From assembly GCF_016031635.1 (NCBI RefSeq), contig NZ_JACEGD010000001.1, positions 186,001-250,000 of the forward strand: 64,000 nt of DNA, in the 5' to 3' direction. Under the pieces are notes generated by a model that saw only the letters and a program-made list of their open reading frames with translations, was not told the origin of the DNA and searched no databases. Source of the stretch: Bradyrhizobium diversitatis. GTDB taxonomy: Bacteria > Pseudomonadota > Alphaproteobacteria > Rhizobiales > Xanthobacteraceae. A program made the position numbers and the translations under genes. How positions within the stretch are numbered: the first letter of the stretch is position 1; the number at the start of each line of letters is the position of its first letter. Shown in pieces: positions 51,478-61,301 of this stretch.

Positions 51478-52362
51478 ATGTGCCTCGCGATCGCGGCCGG
51501 TCGGAAGCAGACGGCACAAGGTCGAAACAAGGGGATGTTCTTGGCGGCACTACCGATCCTCGCGGTGTTGCCTGGATGTGCGACGCCCACGCTGGTGCAG
51601 GGCAATGCGCTCTCTTCATACGAAGGCTTGAAACAGTCGGACGGAAAGATCACCAAGTCCCGCCTTCAGGTCAAGAAAGAGCAGGTAGCAGCAGCAAAGA
51701 CCATCAATATCGCACCGACGGCATTCCCGGCTCATGTTGCGCCGACCCTAACGCACGAACAGCGCGTCCTTGTTGCCAATACTGTGAGCCGTGCACTGTG
51801 CATCAATCTGAGCGACCGCTTCAAAGTGGTCACGTCTGATCAACGGGCGGATTTGACCGTCCGAGCCGCTATCACCCGAGCAGCACCGACTGATGAAGTC
51901 GCAGCTGGCGTCTCGGCGGCCGCGTCTCTCGGTTCGAGCTTTGTGGATGCAAGCGTTCCAATCCCCGTGCCGCGCATTCCGGTCGGTTTGGGCGATCTCT
52001 CCATTGAAGCCGAAGCTGTTGATCCTGCCGGTCGACAGCAGGCGGCCATGATCTGGGGAAGAGGCGCGACGGCATTTTTCAGTACGCCGAGGGCATCGAA
52101 AGCGAGTGACGCCTACGATCTCGCCCGGGACTTCGGCGACGACTTCGCGAAGATGCTCAACAAGGGTGAAAGCCCCTTCGAGGGCTTCAGCATCGACATC
52201 CCGTCCTTGGAAAAGGTCGGTTCGAATTTCGGTCTCGCTCCCAAGTATGCGGCGTGCGAAACCTATGGCCGCGCTCCAGGGATCGCCGGTCTTGTCGGCG
52301 GCAAACTGGGCCTTCCTCCCGAATGGACCGATGACGGTCCGGCGGCGACACGAGAGCAGTGA
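51478..52362 (+). CDS. DUF3313-like lipoprotein (first paralogue)
   Basis: This secreted lipoprotein has lipobox LAVLPGC and matches the DUF3313 pattern: LSSYEGLKQSDGKITKSRL near the mature start, ALCINLSDRFKVVTSDQRADLTVRAAIT in the middle, and PIPVPRIPVGLGDLSIEAEAVD followed by AAMIWGRGA. The function of the family is unknown. I choose the ATG at 51478 because it provides a positively charged n-region (GRKQTAQGRNKG) before the hydrophobic core; the ATG at 51535 would lack it. A well-spaced Shine-Dalgarno before an in-frame ATG at 51169 argues for a longer protein. It is paralogous to 62466-63341. Confidence 0.8.
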   Translation: MCLAIAAGRKQTAQGRNKGMFLAALPILAVLPGCATPTLVQGNALSSYEGLKQSDGKITKSRLQVKKEQVAAAKTINIAPTAFPAHVAPTLTHEQRVLVANTVSRALCINLSDRFKVVTSDQRADLTVRAAITRAAPTDEVAAGVSAAASLGSSFVDASVPIPVPRIPVGLGDLSIEAEAVDPAGRQQAAMIWGRGATAFFSTPRASKASDAYDLARDFGDDFAKMLNKGESPFEGFSIDIPSLEKVGSNFGLAPKYAACETYGRAPGIAGLVGGKLGLPPEWTDDGPAATREQ

Positions 52363-52508
52363 TGTGGCCAAGGACGGTCGCATCGACAAACGCGGCCTTT
52401 GCGGCTCGATTCGCGAAGGTCGCCATGATGATGGTCATCCTCGTCATTGTATACGGCACCGTGGCTTATGTCGGCTTTTCGCTCTTCAGGATTGGGTGGC
52501 CGGGATGA
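52362..52508 (+). CDS. 48-residue single-pass membrane protein
   Basis: The ATG at 52362 shares its A with the TGA stop of the lipoprotein gene (TGATG), the usual sign of translational coupling. The product starts MWPRTVASTNAAFAARFAKV and continues with a ~20-residue hydrophobic helix (MMMVILVIVYGTVAYVGFSL) and a short tail FRIGWPG. An N-terminal basic segment before the helix suggests N-in orientation. I do not recognise a family. The coding call rests on the coupling and the clean membrane helix. Confidence 0.55.
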   Translation: MWPRTVASTNAAFAARFAKVAMMMVILVIVYGTVAYVGFSLFRIGWPG

Positions 52509-52683
52509 CCGTCCGGATCGCCTCAGGCCTCTCGGATGAATGACGTTGCGACGGCAGGGTCATGGCCGGCCCCTGCCGAGCTTCCAATGCAGAACGCATA
52601 TTCAAACGACCGGACATTATAGCCGGGCCTTTTGAGCGGACGGCGCATCTGCTCGGAGAGGTCGGATTAGGCGTGCTGAAATC

Positions 52684-53957
52684 GTGAAGATCATGTGCAC
52701 ATCAAGATCGTTGATGCGTCTGGCCGCGCTTTTTCTGATGACCAGTGTCCTTTGCGGATGCGTCTCCATGTTTCCGCGCGATGTGGTTCCGAAACGGCTC
52801 CTTGACGAAGCCGAACTCGCCGGCATGCCAAACATTCGGCTATGGGGAGACGCTCCGTCGGAGGCGGTTGGCGCCGTTTCTACCATCAAACAAGCCAGGA
52901 GGGTGCCAAGTACCGCTGCGTTTGGCCGTCTCGGCCAACAGTCAGATAGGCTCAACATTCTCGCAATCTCCGGCGGAGGCGACAATGGTGCCTTCGGAGC
53001 CGGTCTTCTGGTCGGCTGGGGCGATGCCGGTACGAGACCTGAGTTCGATCTCGTTACCGGGGTTAGCGCCGGCGCTTTGACTGCGCCGTTCGTCTACCTG
53101 GGGCGGAGCAGAGATGCGGCATTGAAGGAGGTGTTTACGCGATATGAGCGCAGCGACATCTACGATCCCGGCGTCGTGGCGCCGCTACTCGGATCTGGCT
53201 TGGTCGACAGCTCTCCGCTCGAGAGCCTGATAGCAAAATACGTCGATGATCGTTTCCTCCGCGACATCGCCAACGAGCGGCGGAAGGGAAGAGTATTGCT
53301 GATCGGAACGACGAATCTGGATGCGCAGCGGCCCGGTCCTGTGGGATATGGGCCGCATCGCAATGAGCGATCATCCCCAAGCATTGAGCCTCTTCCGCAA
53401 GATTCTGCTCGCATCCGCATCCGTACCAGGCGCCTTTCCCCCTGTGCACATCAAGGTCAGGGCCGCAGACCGAACCTACGAGGAGTTGCATGTCGACGGA
53501 GGTGTGACTCAGCAGGTCTTCGTGCCGCGACCTTCGACGGTCATCCGCAGCGACGCCTCGACCAAGCGAACTGCTGCCCGCTTGTTCATCATTCGAAAAC
53601 GGAAAGATCAGCCCGGAATGGGAGGCCGTAGAGCCGGGCATCTTCTCGATTTCACTGAGGTCGATTTCCACCCTGATCAAGAACCAGAGCATTGGAGACC
53701 TCTATCGCATCTATGCGAAGGCCGAGATCGACGGTATCGATTTCAATCTTGCGGCAATCCCATCGAGCTTCGGCGCGACGAAAGAGAAGTCGTTTGAGCA
53801 GGCATATATGCAAGCCCTATATAGGGAGGGCTATCGTTCAGGTTTTGAAGGGTATCACTGGATGAAGGCCCCACCGGGAATCGCGAAGGACCCAGGGCCG
53901 CCTGATAGTCCGTCCGGTTCAGCCCTGTCGACGAGGCAGATCGTGGAGCTCAGGTAG
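52684..53957 (+). pseudogene. Patatin-like phospholipase lipoprotein with two apparent frameshifts
   Basis: Three frames join into one ~425-residue patatin-like protein. The N-terminal part has lipobox LCGC after a hydrophobic signal, oxyanion motif SGGGDNGAFGAG and nucleophile elbow GVSAGA. The middle has ASASVPGAFPPV and catalytic Asp in HVDGGV. The end (AEIDGIDFNLAAIPSSFG) stops at 53955-53957. One extra base in CCC near 53331-53333 and one in AAAA near 53595-53598 restore a single frame when removed. Patatins hydrolyse acyl lipids; a lipoprotein form would act at the envelope. Real inactivation and sequencing slips are both possible. Confidence 0.82.
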
Positions 53958-54078
53958 CCACGGCCATTAGGATACTTCTTGCCGTCGAGGAGAAATGTTT
54001 CCGCGGTCTTGGAAACCAAATGACGACCAGGCTATCGGCAGTTCGAAGAGCGGACTGCCGATGGCTGGGTCGGAGTGA

Positions 54079-55314
54079 TCAGATCCTCGAACAGGCCGGC
54101 AACCTTACGGTCTGGATCAGCCCGCGCAGAGAACCATTCTCGATTTTGATGCTGCCTCCAGCCCGCTGAACGATCTCTTTCGCAATCGTCAAGCCAAGTC
54201 CCGCGCCGTCGAATTGCTTCATGCGTGCCCGGTCGACGCGAAAAAACGGTTCGAAAACCTGCCCGATGAGATCAACCGGGATCCCTGGACCGTCGTCGTC
54301 GATGACGACGACGATTTCCTTCGGAGTGCTTTGGACGGCGACCCGGGCCCGCTTCCCATGAGTGGATGCATTTATGATCAGATTTCTGAAAGCGCGACTT
54401 AGGCCCGTTCGGTTCGCCAGCGCGGTCCCGGCCGCGGAGTTGGTCAAGGTGACGTCATACGATAGCGTTCGAAGCTCGTCGACCAGATCGGATATGAGAA
54501 TGTCCAGCCGGATCGGTGCCGGCGCCGATTTGCCGGATTCCTCCCTCACGAGAAGAATTGCGCTATCGGCGATCCGGTCTAGCTCGTCGATATCCTTCAA
54601 CCACATTTCACGGTCTTCTTCGTCCTCGACGAACTCCGCGCGCAGGCGCATGCGGGTGATCGGCGTTCGCAAGTCGTGGCCGGCCGCGGCGACGAGCCGC
54701 ATTCGGCTCTCCATTGCCCCTTTGAGGCGGGAGGACAGCGAATTCAACGCTTTGGCTGCGACCCGCACCTCCGCTGGTCCCGTCACGGCGAGCTCGGGAA
54801 GCACCGCATCGGGTCCCACAGTTTCAATTGCACGTTCGAGAAGGACGAGAGGTTTGACCATTCGGTTCGCGAAGAAGAGAGCGACAGCCATCATGCCCAG
54901 CGTGGTCAGCGCGAGCCAGATCAAGAGGAGATGGAAGATACCGCCTGCCGGAGGTAAATCCGGGATTTGCGCAACGATCCAACCTTGATCCACCGGAATG
55001 GACAGAAGAGGCAGGTCGTTCTTGCGGGACACGATGACGTCGCGAGGAGCTCCTCGAGCCATCAGCGCGTCGCGTATCCAAGCAGTGAGATTGGCTTCGA
55101 CTTCACCGCCAGCCGCGGCCTCTTGAACGACGACCAACTTGGGAGCGATCTGCCTAACTTGCGTCAAAAACTCTATTTGATCGACGAGTGGACTGATTGC
55201 ATCCTGTTCGTTGGGCGGATCAAACAGGTAGACAAGAATTGAGGTCAGAATGCAGACCACCGCGATGATTACCACGGTGAGAAGGACGGCCAGTTTCGCG
55301 CGCAAAGTGTTCAC
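54079..55314 (-). CDS. Membrane sensor histidine kinase
   Basis: This 411-residue EnvZ-like kinase has a first membrane helix at ~7-31, a periplasmic sensor of ~95 residues, a second helix at ~127-149, a HAMP domain, then a dimerisation domain with phospho-acceptor His213 in AAAGHDLRTPITRM. The ATPase domain has an N box (FRNLIINASTHG, ~309-320), DDGPGIP and FDGAGLGLTIAKEIV. Its start overlaps the response-regulator stop by four bases. The pair is divergent from the RND efflux operon and most likely controls it. Confidence 0.93.
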   Translation of the reverse strand: MNTLRAKLAVLLTVVIIAVVCILTSILVYLFDPPNEQDAISPLVDQIEFLTQVRQIAPKLVVVQEAAAGGEVEANLTAWIRDALMARGAPRDVIVSRKNDLPLLSIPVDQGWIVAQIPDLPPAGGIFHLLLIWLALTTLGMMAVALFFANRMVKPLVLLERAIETVGPDAVLPELAVTGPAEVRVAAKALNSLSSRLKGAMESRMRLVAAAGHDLRTPITRMRLRAEFVEDEEDREMWLKDIDELDRIADSAILLVREESGKSAPAPIRLDILISDLVDELRTLSYDVTLTNSAAGTALANRTGLSRAFRNLIINASTHGKRARVAVQSTPKEIVVVIDDDGPGIPVDLIGQVFEPFFRVDRARMKQFDGAGLGLTIAKEIVQRAGGSIKIENGSLRGLIQTVRLPACSRI

Positions 55315-56039
55315 GCCGGGTAGTCCTGCAGACCGACTTTTGCGACGAGCTGATAACCGCCATTGCGAACTGTTTTGAAAAGGGGGGGAGCCCCCGAAGT
55401 ATCGAGCTTTCGCCTCAGACGGCTGACCAGGACATCGATCGAGCGATCGAATGCTTCTCCCTCGCGTCCGCGCGTGAGATCCAAGAGTTGGTCCCGTGAG
55501 AGCACGCGTCCGGGCCTATCCAGGAAAACTTGTAACAGATCGAACTCCGCGCCGGTCAATTCGAGCGCATTGCCTTGAGCGTCGATTACGCTGCGCAGCT
55601 GCGGATCTGCGGTAAGTCCGTCGAACCGATACTTTCTTGCTTCTTGAGATCGAAGGTTCCTCTCGGAGCGACGTCGCAAGACGGCACGAATTCTGGCGAC
55701 CAGTTCTCTTGGATTGAACGGCTTGCCGAGATAATCGTCGGCTCCCATCTCCAGGCCCACGATGCGATCGACATCTTCTTTAAGCGCGGTCAGGAGGATG
55801 ACCGGTGTCGTGTTCCGCTTCGCTCGCAGATCGCGGCAGGCGTCGAGCCCGGAGCCGTCCGGGAGCATCACATCCAAGACCACGAGGTCGATCTTGTCAG
55901 TCGCGAGACGCTCCCGCATTTCGCTACAGCTCGCAGCCAGAACGACCCTAAATGATTGGCCTTCGACATAGCGGGCAAGCAGCCTGCGGATCTCGGGATC
56001 GTCGTCGACCACTAGGATCTGGGGAGTATGTTCGTTCAT
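55311..56039 (-). CDS. OmpR-family response regulator
   Basis: This 242-residue regulator has receiver Asp56 in LVVLDVMLPDGSG, acidic pocket VVDDDPEI and Lys in YLGKPFNP. The winged-helix domain has ALELTGAEFDLLQVFLDRPGRVLSRDQLLDL and SIDVLVSRLRRKLDTSG. It is translationally coupled to the kinase downstream. It resembles the orphan regulator at 50259-50981 through most of its length. Candidate binding sites lie in the shared promoter region with the efflux genes. Confidence 0.94.
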   Translation of the reverse strand: MNEHTPQILVVDDDPEIRRLLARYVEGQSFRVVLAASCSEMRERLATDKIDLVVLDVMLPDGSGLDACRDLRAKRNTTPVILLTALKEDVDRIVGLEMGADDYLGKPFNPRELVARIRAVLRRRSERNLRSQEARKYRFDGLTADPQLRSVIDAQGNALELTGAEFDLLQVFLDRPGRVLSRDQLLDLTRGREGEAFDRSIDVLVSRLRRKLDTSGAPPLFKTVRNGGYQLVAKVGLQDYPA

Positions 56040-56107
56040 GGACGCCGTTCATGGTGGCTCGGGAGCCCGACATTACCGCCAAGCCGGGTTGAAAAAAGCC
56101 GGAATTC

Positions 56108-56185
56108 GTAACGAAACGCGGTAGGGCGCCAATCCAGCAACATTTCGACACAAATCTGCGCCTGTCGAGACGATCTGACACAAAT
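56108..56185. promoter_or_regulatory. Candidate response-regulator binding region of the RND/two-component divergent promoter
   Basis: GTAACGAA (56108-56115) is followed by two direct GACACAAAT copies (56147-56155 and 56177-56185) spaced exactly 30 bp, about three helical turns. The same GTAACGAA and TTTCGACACAAAT occur upstream of the other OmpR-type regulator. OmpR-family proteins typically bind direct repeats, so autoregulation and control of the efflux genes is a reasonable inference. Confidence 0.5.
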
Positions 56186-56293
56186 TGTTCTACGCGAGCA
56201 AACCTCGCGTCCTACCCGGATAGTCGCCAGCCGTCCGACGAAAGCGGCTGGCGAGGCATTCGGACGTCGACAGGCGTGGAGGAAAGTGCTGGC

Positions 56294-57382
56294 ATGACAA
56301 GAATCTATCGCAGCCTGGGATCGATCGCGATCATCGCGATCTCTCTGATCTTCCATTCGACCGTTCGGGCGGAAACTCTATCGTCTGTGATGACGGTGGT
56401 GGCGGCCGCCGTCGAGAAGTCGGAGGTTACGAGGACCATCACCGCGACAGGCAACGTCGTCGCGTGGCGCGAAATTCCGGTGAGCTCCGAAGCGGGTGGT
56501 CTGGCGGTGATCGAGATCGCCGTCGACGAAGGCGACGTTGTTGCGAAGGGTCAGGTATTGGCGCGCCTCAGCCATGATCTGACGGCTGCGACGCTATCCA
56601 GGCAGAAGGCCGTGGTCGACGAACTGGAGGCAAGCCTTGCCATTGCCAGATCGGACGCTGCGCGAGCGCATTCGGTATCCTCGGGCGTCATAAGCACGCA
56701 AGTGATCGAGCAGCGGGATACTCTCGTCAAGACAGCCGAAGCCAAGCTGGAGGCGGCTCGTGCTCAGCTCAACGAAGCCGAAGCGCGGCAACGTCAGACG
56801 GTCATTGTCGCGCCTGCTGCGGGAACGATTGCCTCGAGATCCGTAGCGATTGGGCAGGTGGTCCAGCTCGGCGTCGAGATGTTCCGCTTGATCCAGGACA
56901 ATCGCATAGAGGTCGATGCCCGCGTCGTCGAAACCGACCTGCTCGCTGCCGCTGCCGGACAGCACGTGACAGTACTTGGCCCCAGCGGACAGTCCGAGCA
57001 GGGCTCGGTCCGCATCGTTGCGCCGCTGGTAGACCCGAAGACGCGCTTGGGCACGGTTCATGTCGCGCTGCCCAAGGATACGAATCTCAAGCCGGGGATG
57101 TTCGCGCGCGTCGAGATTTCGATCGAAAGCAAACTTGCCTTGACCGTTCCTCTGAAGGCCCTGGTCTGGCGCGAGGCGAAGGCTCACGTCTTCAGAATCG
57201 GTCGCGACAATCTGGTATCATTGGTCGAGATCGGGATCGGCGTCAAAGAATCGGATGGCATAGAAGTCCTGCGCGGGCTGGAGGCTGGAGATCGCATTGT
57301 GACCCAAGGCGCCGGTCTTTTGAGCGACGGCGATTTCGTGAACGTAAAAACTGCATTGGTCAAAGGCGGGGCGTTCCGATGA
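56294..57382 (+). CDS. RND efflux periplasmic adaptor (membrane fusion protein)
   Basis: This adaptor of about 362 residues has a signal peptide (IYRSLGSIAIIAISLIF, cleavage near VRAE). A split lipoyl domain (VSSEAGGLAVIEIAVDEGDVVAKGQVLARL ... VIVAPAAGTIASRSV) flanks an alpha-helical hairpin at residues ~75-150, and a beta-barrel and membrane-proximal domain follow. There is no lipobox Cys, so it is anchored differently from AcrA. The ATG at 56294 follows GGAGG at a slightly long spacing. Its stop overlaps the pump start (ATGA). Confidence 0.92.
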   Translation: MTRIYRSLGSIAIIAISLIFHSTVRAETLSSVMTVVAAAVEKSEVTRTITATGNVVAWREIPVSSEAGGLAVIEIAVDEGDVVAKGQVLARLSHDLTAATLSRQKAVVDELEASLAIARSDAARAHSVSSGVISTQVIEQRDTLVKTAEAKLEAARAQLNEAEARQRQTVIVAPAAGTIASRSVAIGQVVQLGVEMFRLIQDNRIEVDARVVETDLLAAAAGQHVTVLGPSGQSEQGSVRIVAPLVDPKTRLGTVHVALPKDTNLKPGMFARVEISIESKLALTVPLKALVWREAKAHVFRIGRDNLVSLVEIGIGVKESDGIEVLRGLEAGDRIVTQGAGLLSDGDFVNVKTALVKGGAFR

Positions 57383-60300
57383 ATGGAATCTCCGGTTGGG
57401 CGATCCGCAATCCCGTAGCGACCATCATCCTGTTCGTGCTGCTCACCCTGGCGGGTACGGTCGGATTCTCGAAGCTGCGCCTCAACAACATGCCCGACAT
57501 GGATATTCCGACCGTGACGGTCAGCGTTGCCTGGCCAGGAGCGGCACCGACTGAAATCGAGACGCAAATCACCCGTTTCGTCGAGGACGGCGTCGCAGGA
57601 CTTGGCACAGTGAATCGCACTCGTTCGATCGTGAACGAGGGACTGTCGATGACCATGGTCGAGTTCGCGATTGGTACCGATATCGATCGGGCGACGAACG
57701 ACGTCCGGGACGCGGTCGTATCGATCCGTTCGAAGCTTCCGCAAGGTGCCCTCGATCCCATGGTCCGGCGCGTGGAGGCGACGGGGCAAGCGATCCTTAC
57801 GTTCATCGCGGATGCTCCAACGATGGCCCCGGACGCATTGAGCTGGTTCATAGACAATGACATCGCCAAGGCCGTGCTCGCGGTACCCGGCGTCTCCAAG
57901 ATCCTCAGATCCGGCGGTGTCGAGGCGGAAATCACCGTCAAACTCGATCCCGAGCGCTTGATGGCGCTGGGACTGACCGCCGCGGAAGTTTCAGATCTGG
58001 TAAGGAACCGCAACATGACCCAGCCCGGCGGACGCGCGACGCTGGGAGGAGCCGAGCAAGCCATTCGCACGGTTGGCAGTGTTCCGGACCTCGCGGCCCT
58101 CAAGGAGATGCGTCTGGCATTCGGCGACGGTCGCAGCGTCAAATTGTCCGAAATCGCAACCGTCGAACGCTCATGGGCCGATCCGCGACAGAGGTCCCGG
58201 TTCAATGGTCGAGAAGTCGTCGGCTTTAGCGTCTACCGGGCGGTCGGGACCGGAGAGTTCGCCGTGACCCGGGACGTTCGGAAGCGGCTGGCTGATTTCG
58301 CCGCGGCCCACGAGGGTGTACGGATCCTGGAAGTAACATCCTCGACTGACGCCGTCATCGAGGGCTACGACGCGGCCATCGAAGCGCTCCTGCTGGGGGC
58401 GTTGCTCGCTGTTCTGGTCGTCTGGATCTTCCTGCGGGATGTTCGAGCGACTTTGATTTCCAGCGCCGCACTGCCGTTGTCCTTGATGCCGACCTTCGCG
58501 GTCATGTATGCGCTGAACCAATCGCTCAACAATATCACTCTTCTGGCGATTGCGCTGGTCGTCGGCATTCTTGTCGACGATGCCATCGTTGAGATCGAGA
58601 ACATCGTTCGGCACATTCGGCAATCCGGAAAGAGCGTCTACGAGGCCGCCATCGATGCAGCGGACGAGATCGGCATGGCCGTGGTTGCGACGACGTTCGC
58701 CATCATCATGGTCTTCGTCCCGGTCGGGCTGATGCCGGGCATTCCGGGCGAATTCTTCAAGGCTTTCTCGATCGCCGTCTGCAGCTCGGTCTTCTTCTCC
58801 CTTGTGGTCGCACGCCTGCTTACGCCATTGATGGCGGCTTTTCTCCTGAAGACGACCGGCAGGGAGCATCGCGAGCCGGCGTGGGTGCGGCATTATGCTT
58901 GGATGTTGAAATGGACGCTTCGCTACCGATGGATCACCGTCATTGCCGGTGTCGTATTCTTCGTCGCGTCCTTGTCACTCATTCCGTCCCTTCCTACCGA
59001 CTTCATGCCGGCGGCCGATCGCGGGCGCACGATTCTCAGTGTGGAGTTGGCACCGGGTGCGACGTTGCAGGAAACGGACGTCGCCACGCAAAAAGTGACA
59101 TTCTTGCTGAGGGCGAGACCTGAAGTCGCTTCCGTCTATGCCGCGGTCGGCACCGAGACCTCGACGTTTTCCGGCCCAGGAGATCTTTCGACCTCGGTAG
59201 GAGAGGTCAGAAGAGCGACCGTCACGATCAATCTCGTTCCGAGGGCTGAGCGAAACCTCTCCCAGCAGGCGTTCGAATCCTCGATCGGCCGTCAACTTTC
59301 GGTCATTCCGGGCGTCCGTATCCGTCTCGGAGAGGACGGGTCGTCCAGTGCGAAAATCCAGGTATCCTTGTTGAGCGATGATGCCGCTGCACTTGCCGAT
59401 GCGGCACGCCTGTTGGCGCATGATATGCGCACCACTCCGGGCTTCCACCGCGCGAGAGTGATGAGCAGCTTCGCGAGGCCTGAGCTACAGATAACTCCGA
59501 AGGCGGACAAGGCCGCTCTACTTGGGGTTTCGACGAGCGCGATAGCCAAGACTGTCAATATAGCCACCGTGGGCGATATCGACCAGAGCCTGTCGAAGTT
59601 CAGCCTGGGAGCGCGACAGATTCCCGTTCGTATTCTATTGAGCGACGTTGCTCGCTCCGACATGGCAAGTCTGTCGATGCTGCAGGTGCCGACCTTCGAG
59701 AAGCCGGTGCCTTTGTCGTCTGTTGCCGATATCAGCTTTGGCTCGGGTCCGCTTCAGATTGAGCGGACCGATCGCACGAGAAGCGAGACGATCGAAGCAG
59801 AGCTAGGTGGTTTGACGGTAGGCGAGGCGGAACATTTGGTCGCTCAAATGCCTTCGATGAAGCGGTTGCCAGCGGGAGTGCTCTACAAGCCCGCGGGCGA
59901 CTCCGAACGCATGCAAGAGCTGTTCGATGGGTTCAAGCTCGCGGTCGGATCGGCTATCGTTTTGCTCTTTGTCGTTCTCGCCCTGCTCTTCAACGGTTTC
60001 GTCCAACCTGTGACCATTCTGACGGCGCTCCCCCTGTCGATCGGGGGAGCTATCGGATCGCTGCTGATGACAGGGACGTCGATCTCCTTGCCCGTAATGA
60101 TCGGTATGCTCATGCTTATGGGGATTGCGGCGAAGAACTCGATTCTGCTCGTCGAGTACGCGATCGTCGCCAGGCGTGATGGCGGCCTTGATCGCACGCA
60201 GGCATTGCTGGATGCTGCTCGGAAGCGAGCTCGACCCATTGTCATGACGACCTTGGCGATGAGTGCCGGCATGTTGCCGATCGCCTTGGGCATGGGAGCG

Positions 60301-60486
60301 GATGCCGAGCGGAGGGCGCCGATGGCGATCGCGGTTATCGGGGGACTATTCAGCTCGACGGTCCTCAGCTTGATGTACGTGCCCGCCTTCTACACGGTGA
60401 TGGATGACCTACAGCGCTGGATAGGAAAAGTCTTTTGGAGAGGCTATGGGCGAGCCGGTGAAATCGTTCGAAGCGACGCATCGTGA
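57379..60486 (+). CDS. RND (HAE1-type) efflux pump
   Basis: This 1035-residue inner-membrane proton antiporter has the AcrB plan of twelve membrane helices and two large periplasmic loops. The N-terminus GWAIRNPVATIILFVLLTLAG and RLNNMPDMDIPTVTVSVAWPGAAPTEIE are typical. The proton-relay Asp pair lies in VVGILVDDAIVEIENI and the relay Lys in GIAAKNSILLVEYA, so the pump looks functional. No outer-membrane factor gene is present; a TolC-like protein elsewhere would be needed. Regulation by the divergent two-component system is likely. Confidence 0.95.
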   Translation: MNGISGWAIRNPVATIILFVLLTLAGTVGFSKLRLNNMPDMDIPTVTVSVAWPGAAPTEIETQITRFVEDGVAGLGTVNRTRSIVNEGLSMTMVEFAIGTDIDRATNDVRDAVVSIRSKLPQGALDPMVRRVEATGQAILTFIADAPTMAPDALSWFIDNDIAKAVLAVPGVSKILRSGGVEAEITVKLDPERLMALGLTAAEVSDLVRNRNMTQPGGRATLGGAEQAIRTVGSVPDLAALKEMRLAFGDGRSVKLSEIATVERSWADPRQRSRFNGREVVGFSVYRAVGTGEFAVTRDVRKRLADFAAAHEGVRILEVTSSTDAVIEGYDAAIEALLLGALLAVLVVWIFLRDVRATLISSAALPLSLMPTFAVMYALNQSLNNITLLAIALVVGILVDDAIVEIENIVRHIRQSGKSVYEAAIDAADEIGMAVVATTFAIIMVFVPVGLMPGIPGEFFKAFSIAVCSSVFFSLVVARLLTPLMAAFLLKTTGREHREPAWVRHYAWMLKWTLRYRWITVIAGVVFFVASLSLIPSLPTDFMPAADRGRTILSVELAPGATLQETDVATQKVTFLLRARPEVASVYAAVGTETSTFSGPGDLSTSVGEVRRATVTINLVPRAERNLSQQAFESSIGRQLSVIPGVRIRLGEDGSSSAKIQVSLLSDDAAALADAARLLAHDMRTTPGFHRARVMSSFARPELQITPKADKAALLGVSTSAIAKTVNIATVGDIDQSLSKFSLGARQIPVRILLSDVARSDMASLSMLQVPTFEKPVPLSSVADISFGSGPLQIERTDRTRSETIEAELGGLTVGEAEHLVAQMPSMKRLPAGVLYKPAGDSERMQELFDGFKLAVGSAIVLLFVVLALLFNGFVQPVTILTALPLSIGGAIGSLLMTGTSISLPVMIGMLMLMGIAAKNSILLVEYAIVARRDGGLDRTQALLDAARKRARPIVMTTLAMSAGMLPIALGMGADAERRAPMAIAVIGGLFSSTVLSLMYVPAFYTVMDDLQRWIGKVFWRGYGRAGEIVRSDAS

Positions 60487-61301
60487 CGTCGCGACGTGCC
60501 CTGCTGGATTCGCGAGGAGCACGCCCAGTATCGTGTGATAAAGCATCGATCGAAGGTGGGTTGTGAAAGCGAGTTTGGCGTCGAGCTGACCGTATCAGCT
60601 TTAGCGCCTTCGTATCGTTTGGACGCGATGGTCCTGCTTTCAGAAGATGGCGATTTGCTGACTTTCGGCACACCGTCCGGAACAGCCTCCCGAGTTACGT
60701 TGCCACGCTCCTCCGGCGGCTCGAGGTCGTGCCGCCTGCCGAACTCGTTCTTGCTCCTCGCCCGGAATGTTTGGCCCCGATCGGAATTTGGTGACGGCTC
60801 TTCGGCTAGCGCCGTGAACCGGGCCAATTAATCAGAACGTCCTGCCCATAAGCGTTCTCCTGCGGGTGCCTTGGGCAGCAGCTTCGGAAGGCGCGAGATG
60901 GTCCTGGCTATCCGTCTTGCCTCCTCGCGCGCGAGGAAGCGTTTGGTGCATAGGTAGCTCCGCTAATGCAGGTCTTCACGGTGAAGGTTACAGCAAAGCT
61001 GCGGTAACGTTCCTTGTAGGCCATGTACCCAAATGGCCGGGCGATCGATGTCCGGTATGGGCCGAGCAGCAAGATCGTTCTGGGGCGCTCACAGGCGGCA
61101 CGCCAATATGGCATTTCCGAGCTCATTGCAGCAGCGCTGGTCGGTTGTGCCTCGAGCCGGGGAATGTTTGCCCACTGACCCTGCGTCAAAATAATGCACC
61201 CGGTGTAGTTTTTATTGACAGGGAGAGCTCCGACCGCTACCGAGTTGGCATCGGTCCAGTGCTGAAAATGCATGGCGCAGGGAAGTAGCAGGAGTATGGT
61301 C
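60487..61301. other. Gene-free stretch of ~0.8 kb upstream of the hydrolase gene
   Basis: Open frames exist on both strands but none carries a recognisable domain, and they overlap each other, so I call no gene. A TTGACA at 61215-61220 followed 17 bases later by TACCGA could be a weak promoter for the hydrolase gene 80 bases on. Confidence 0.4.

Noticed and set aside
60866..61288. Open frames on both strands before the hydrolase gene
   Set aside because: They overlap on opposite strands, lack recognisable domains and have no convincing ribosome site, so I treated the stretch as gene-free.
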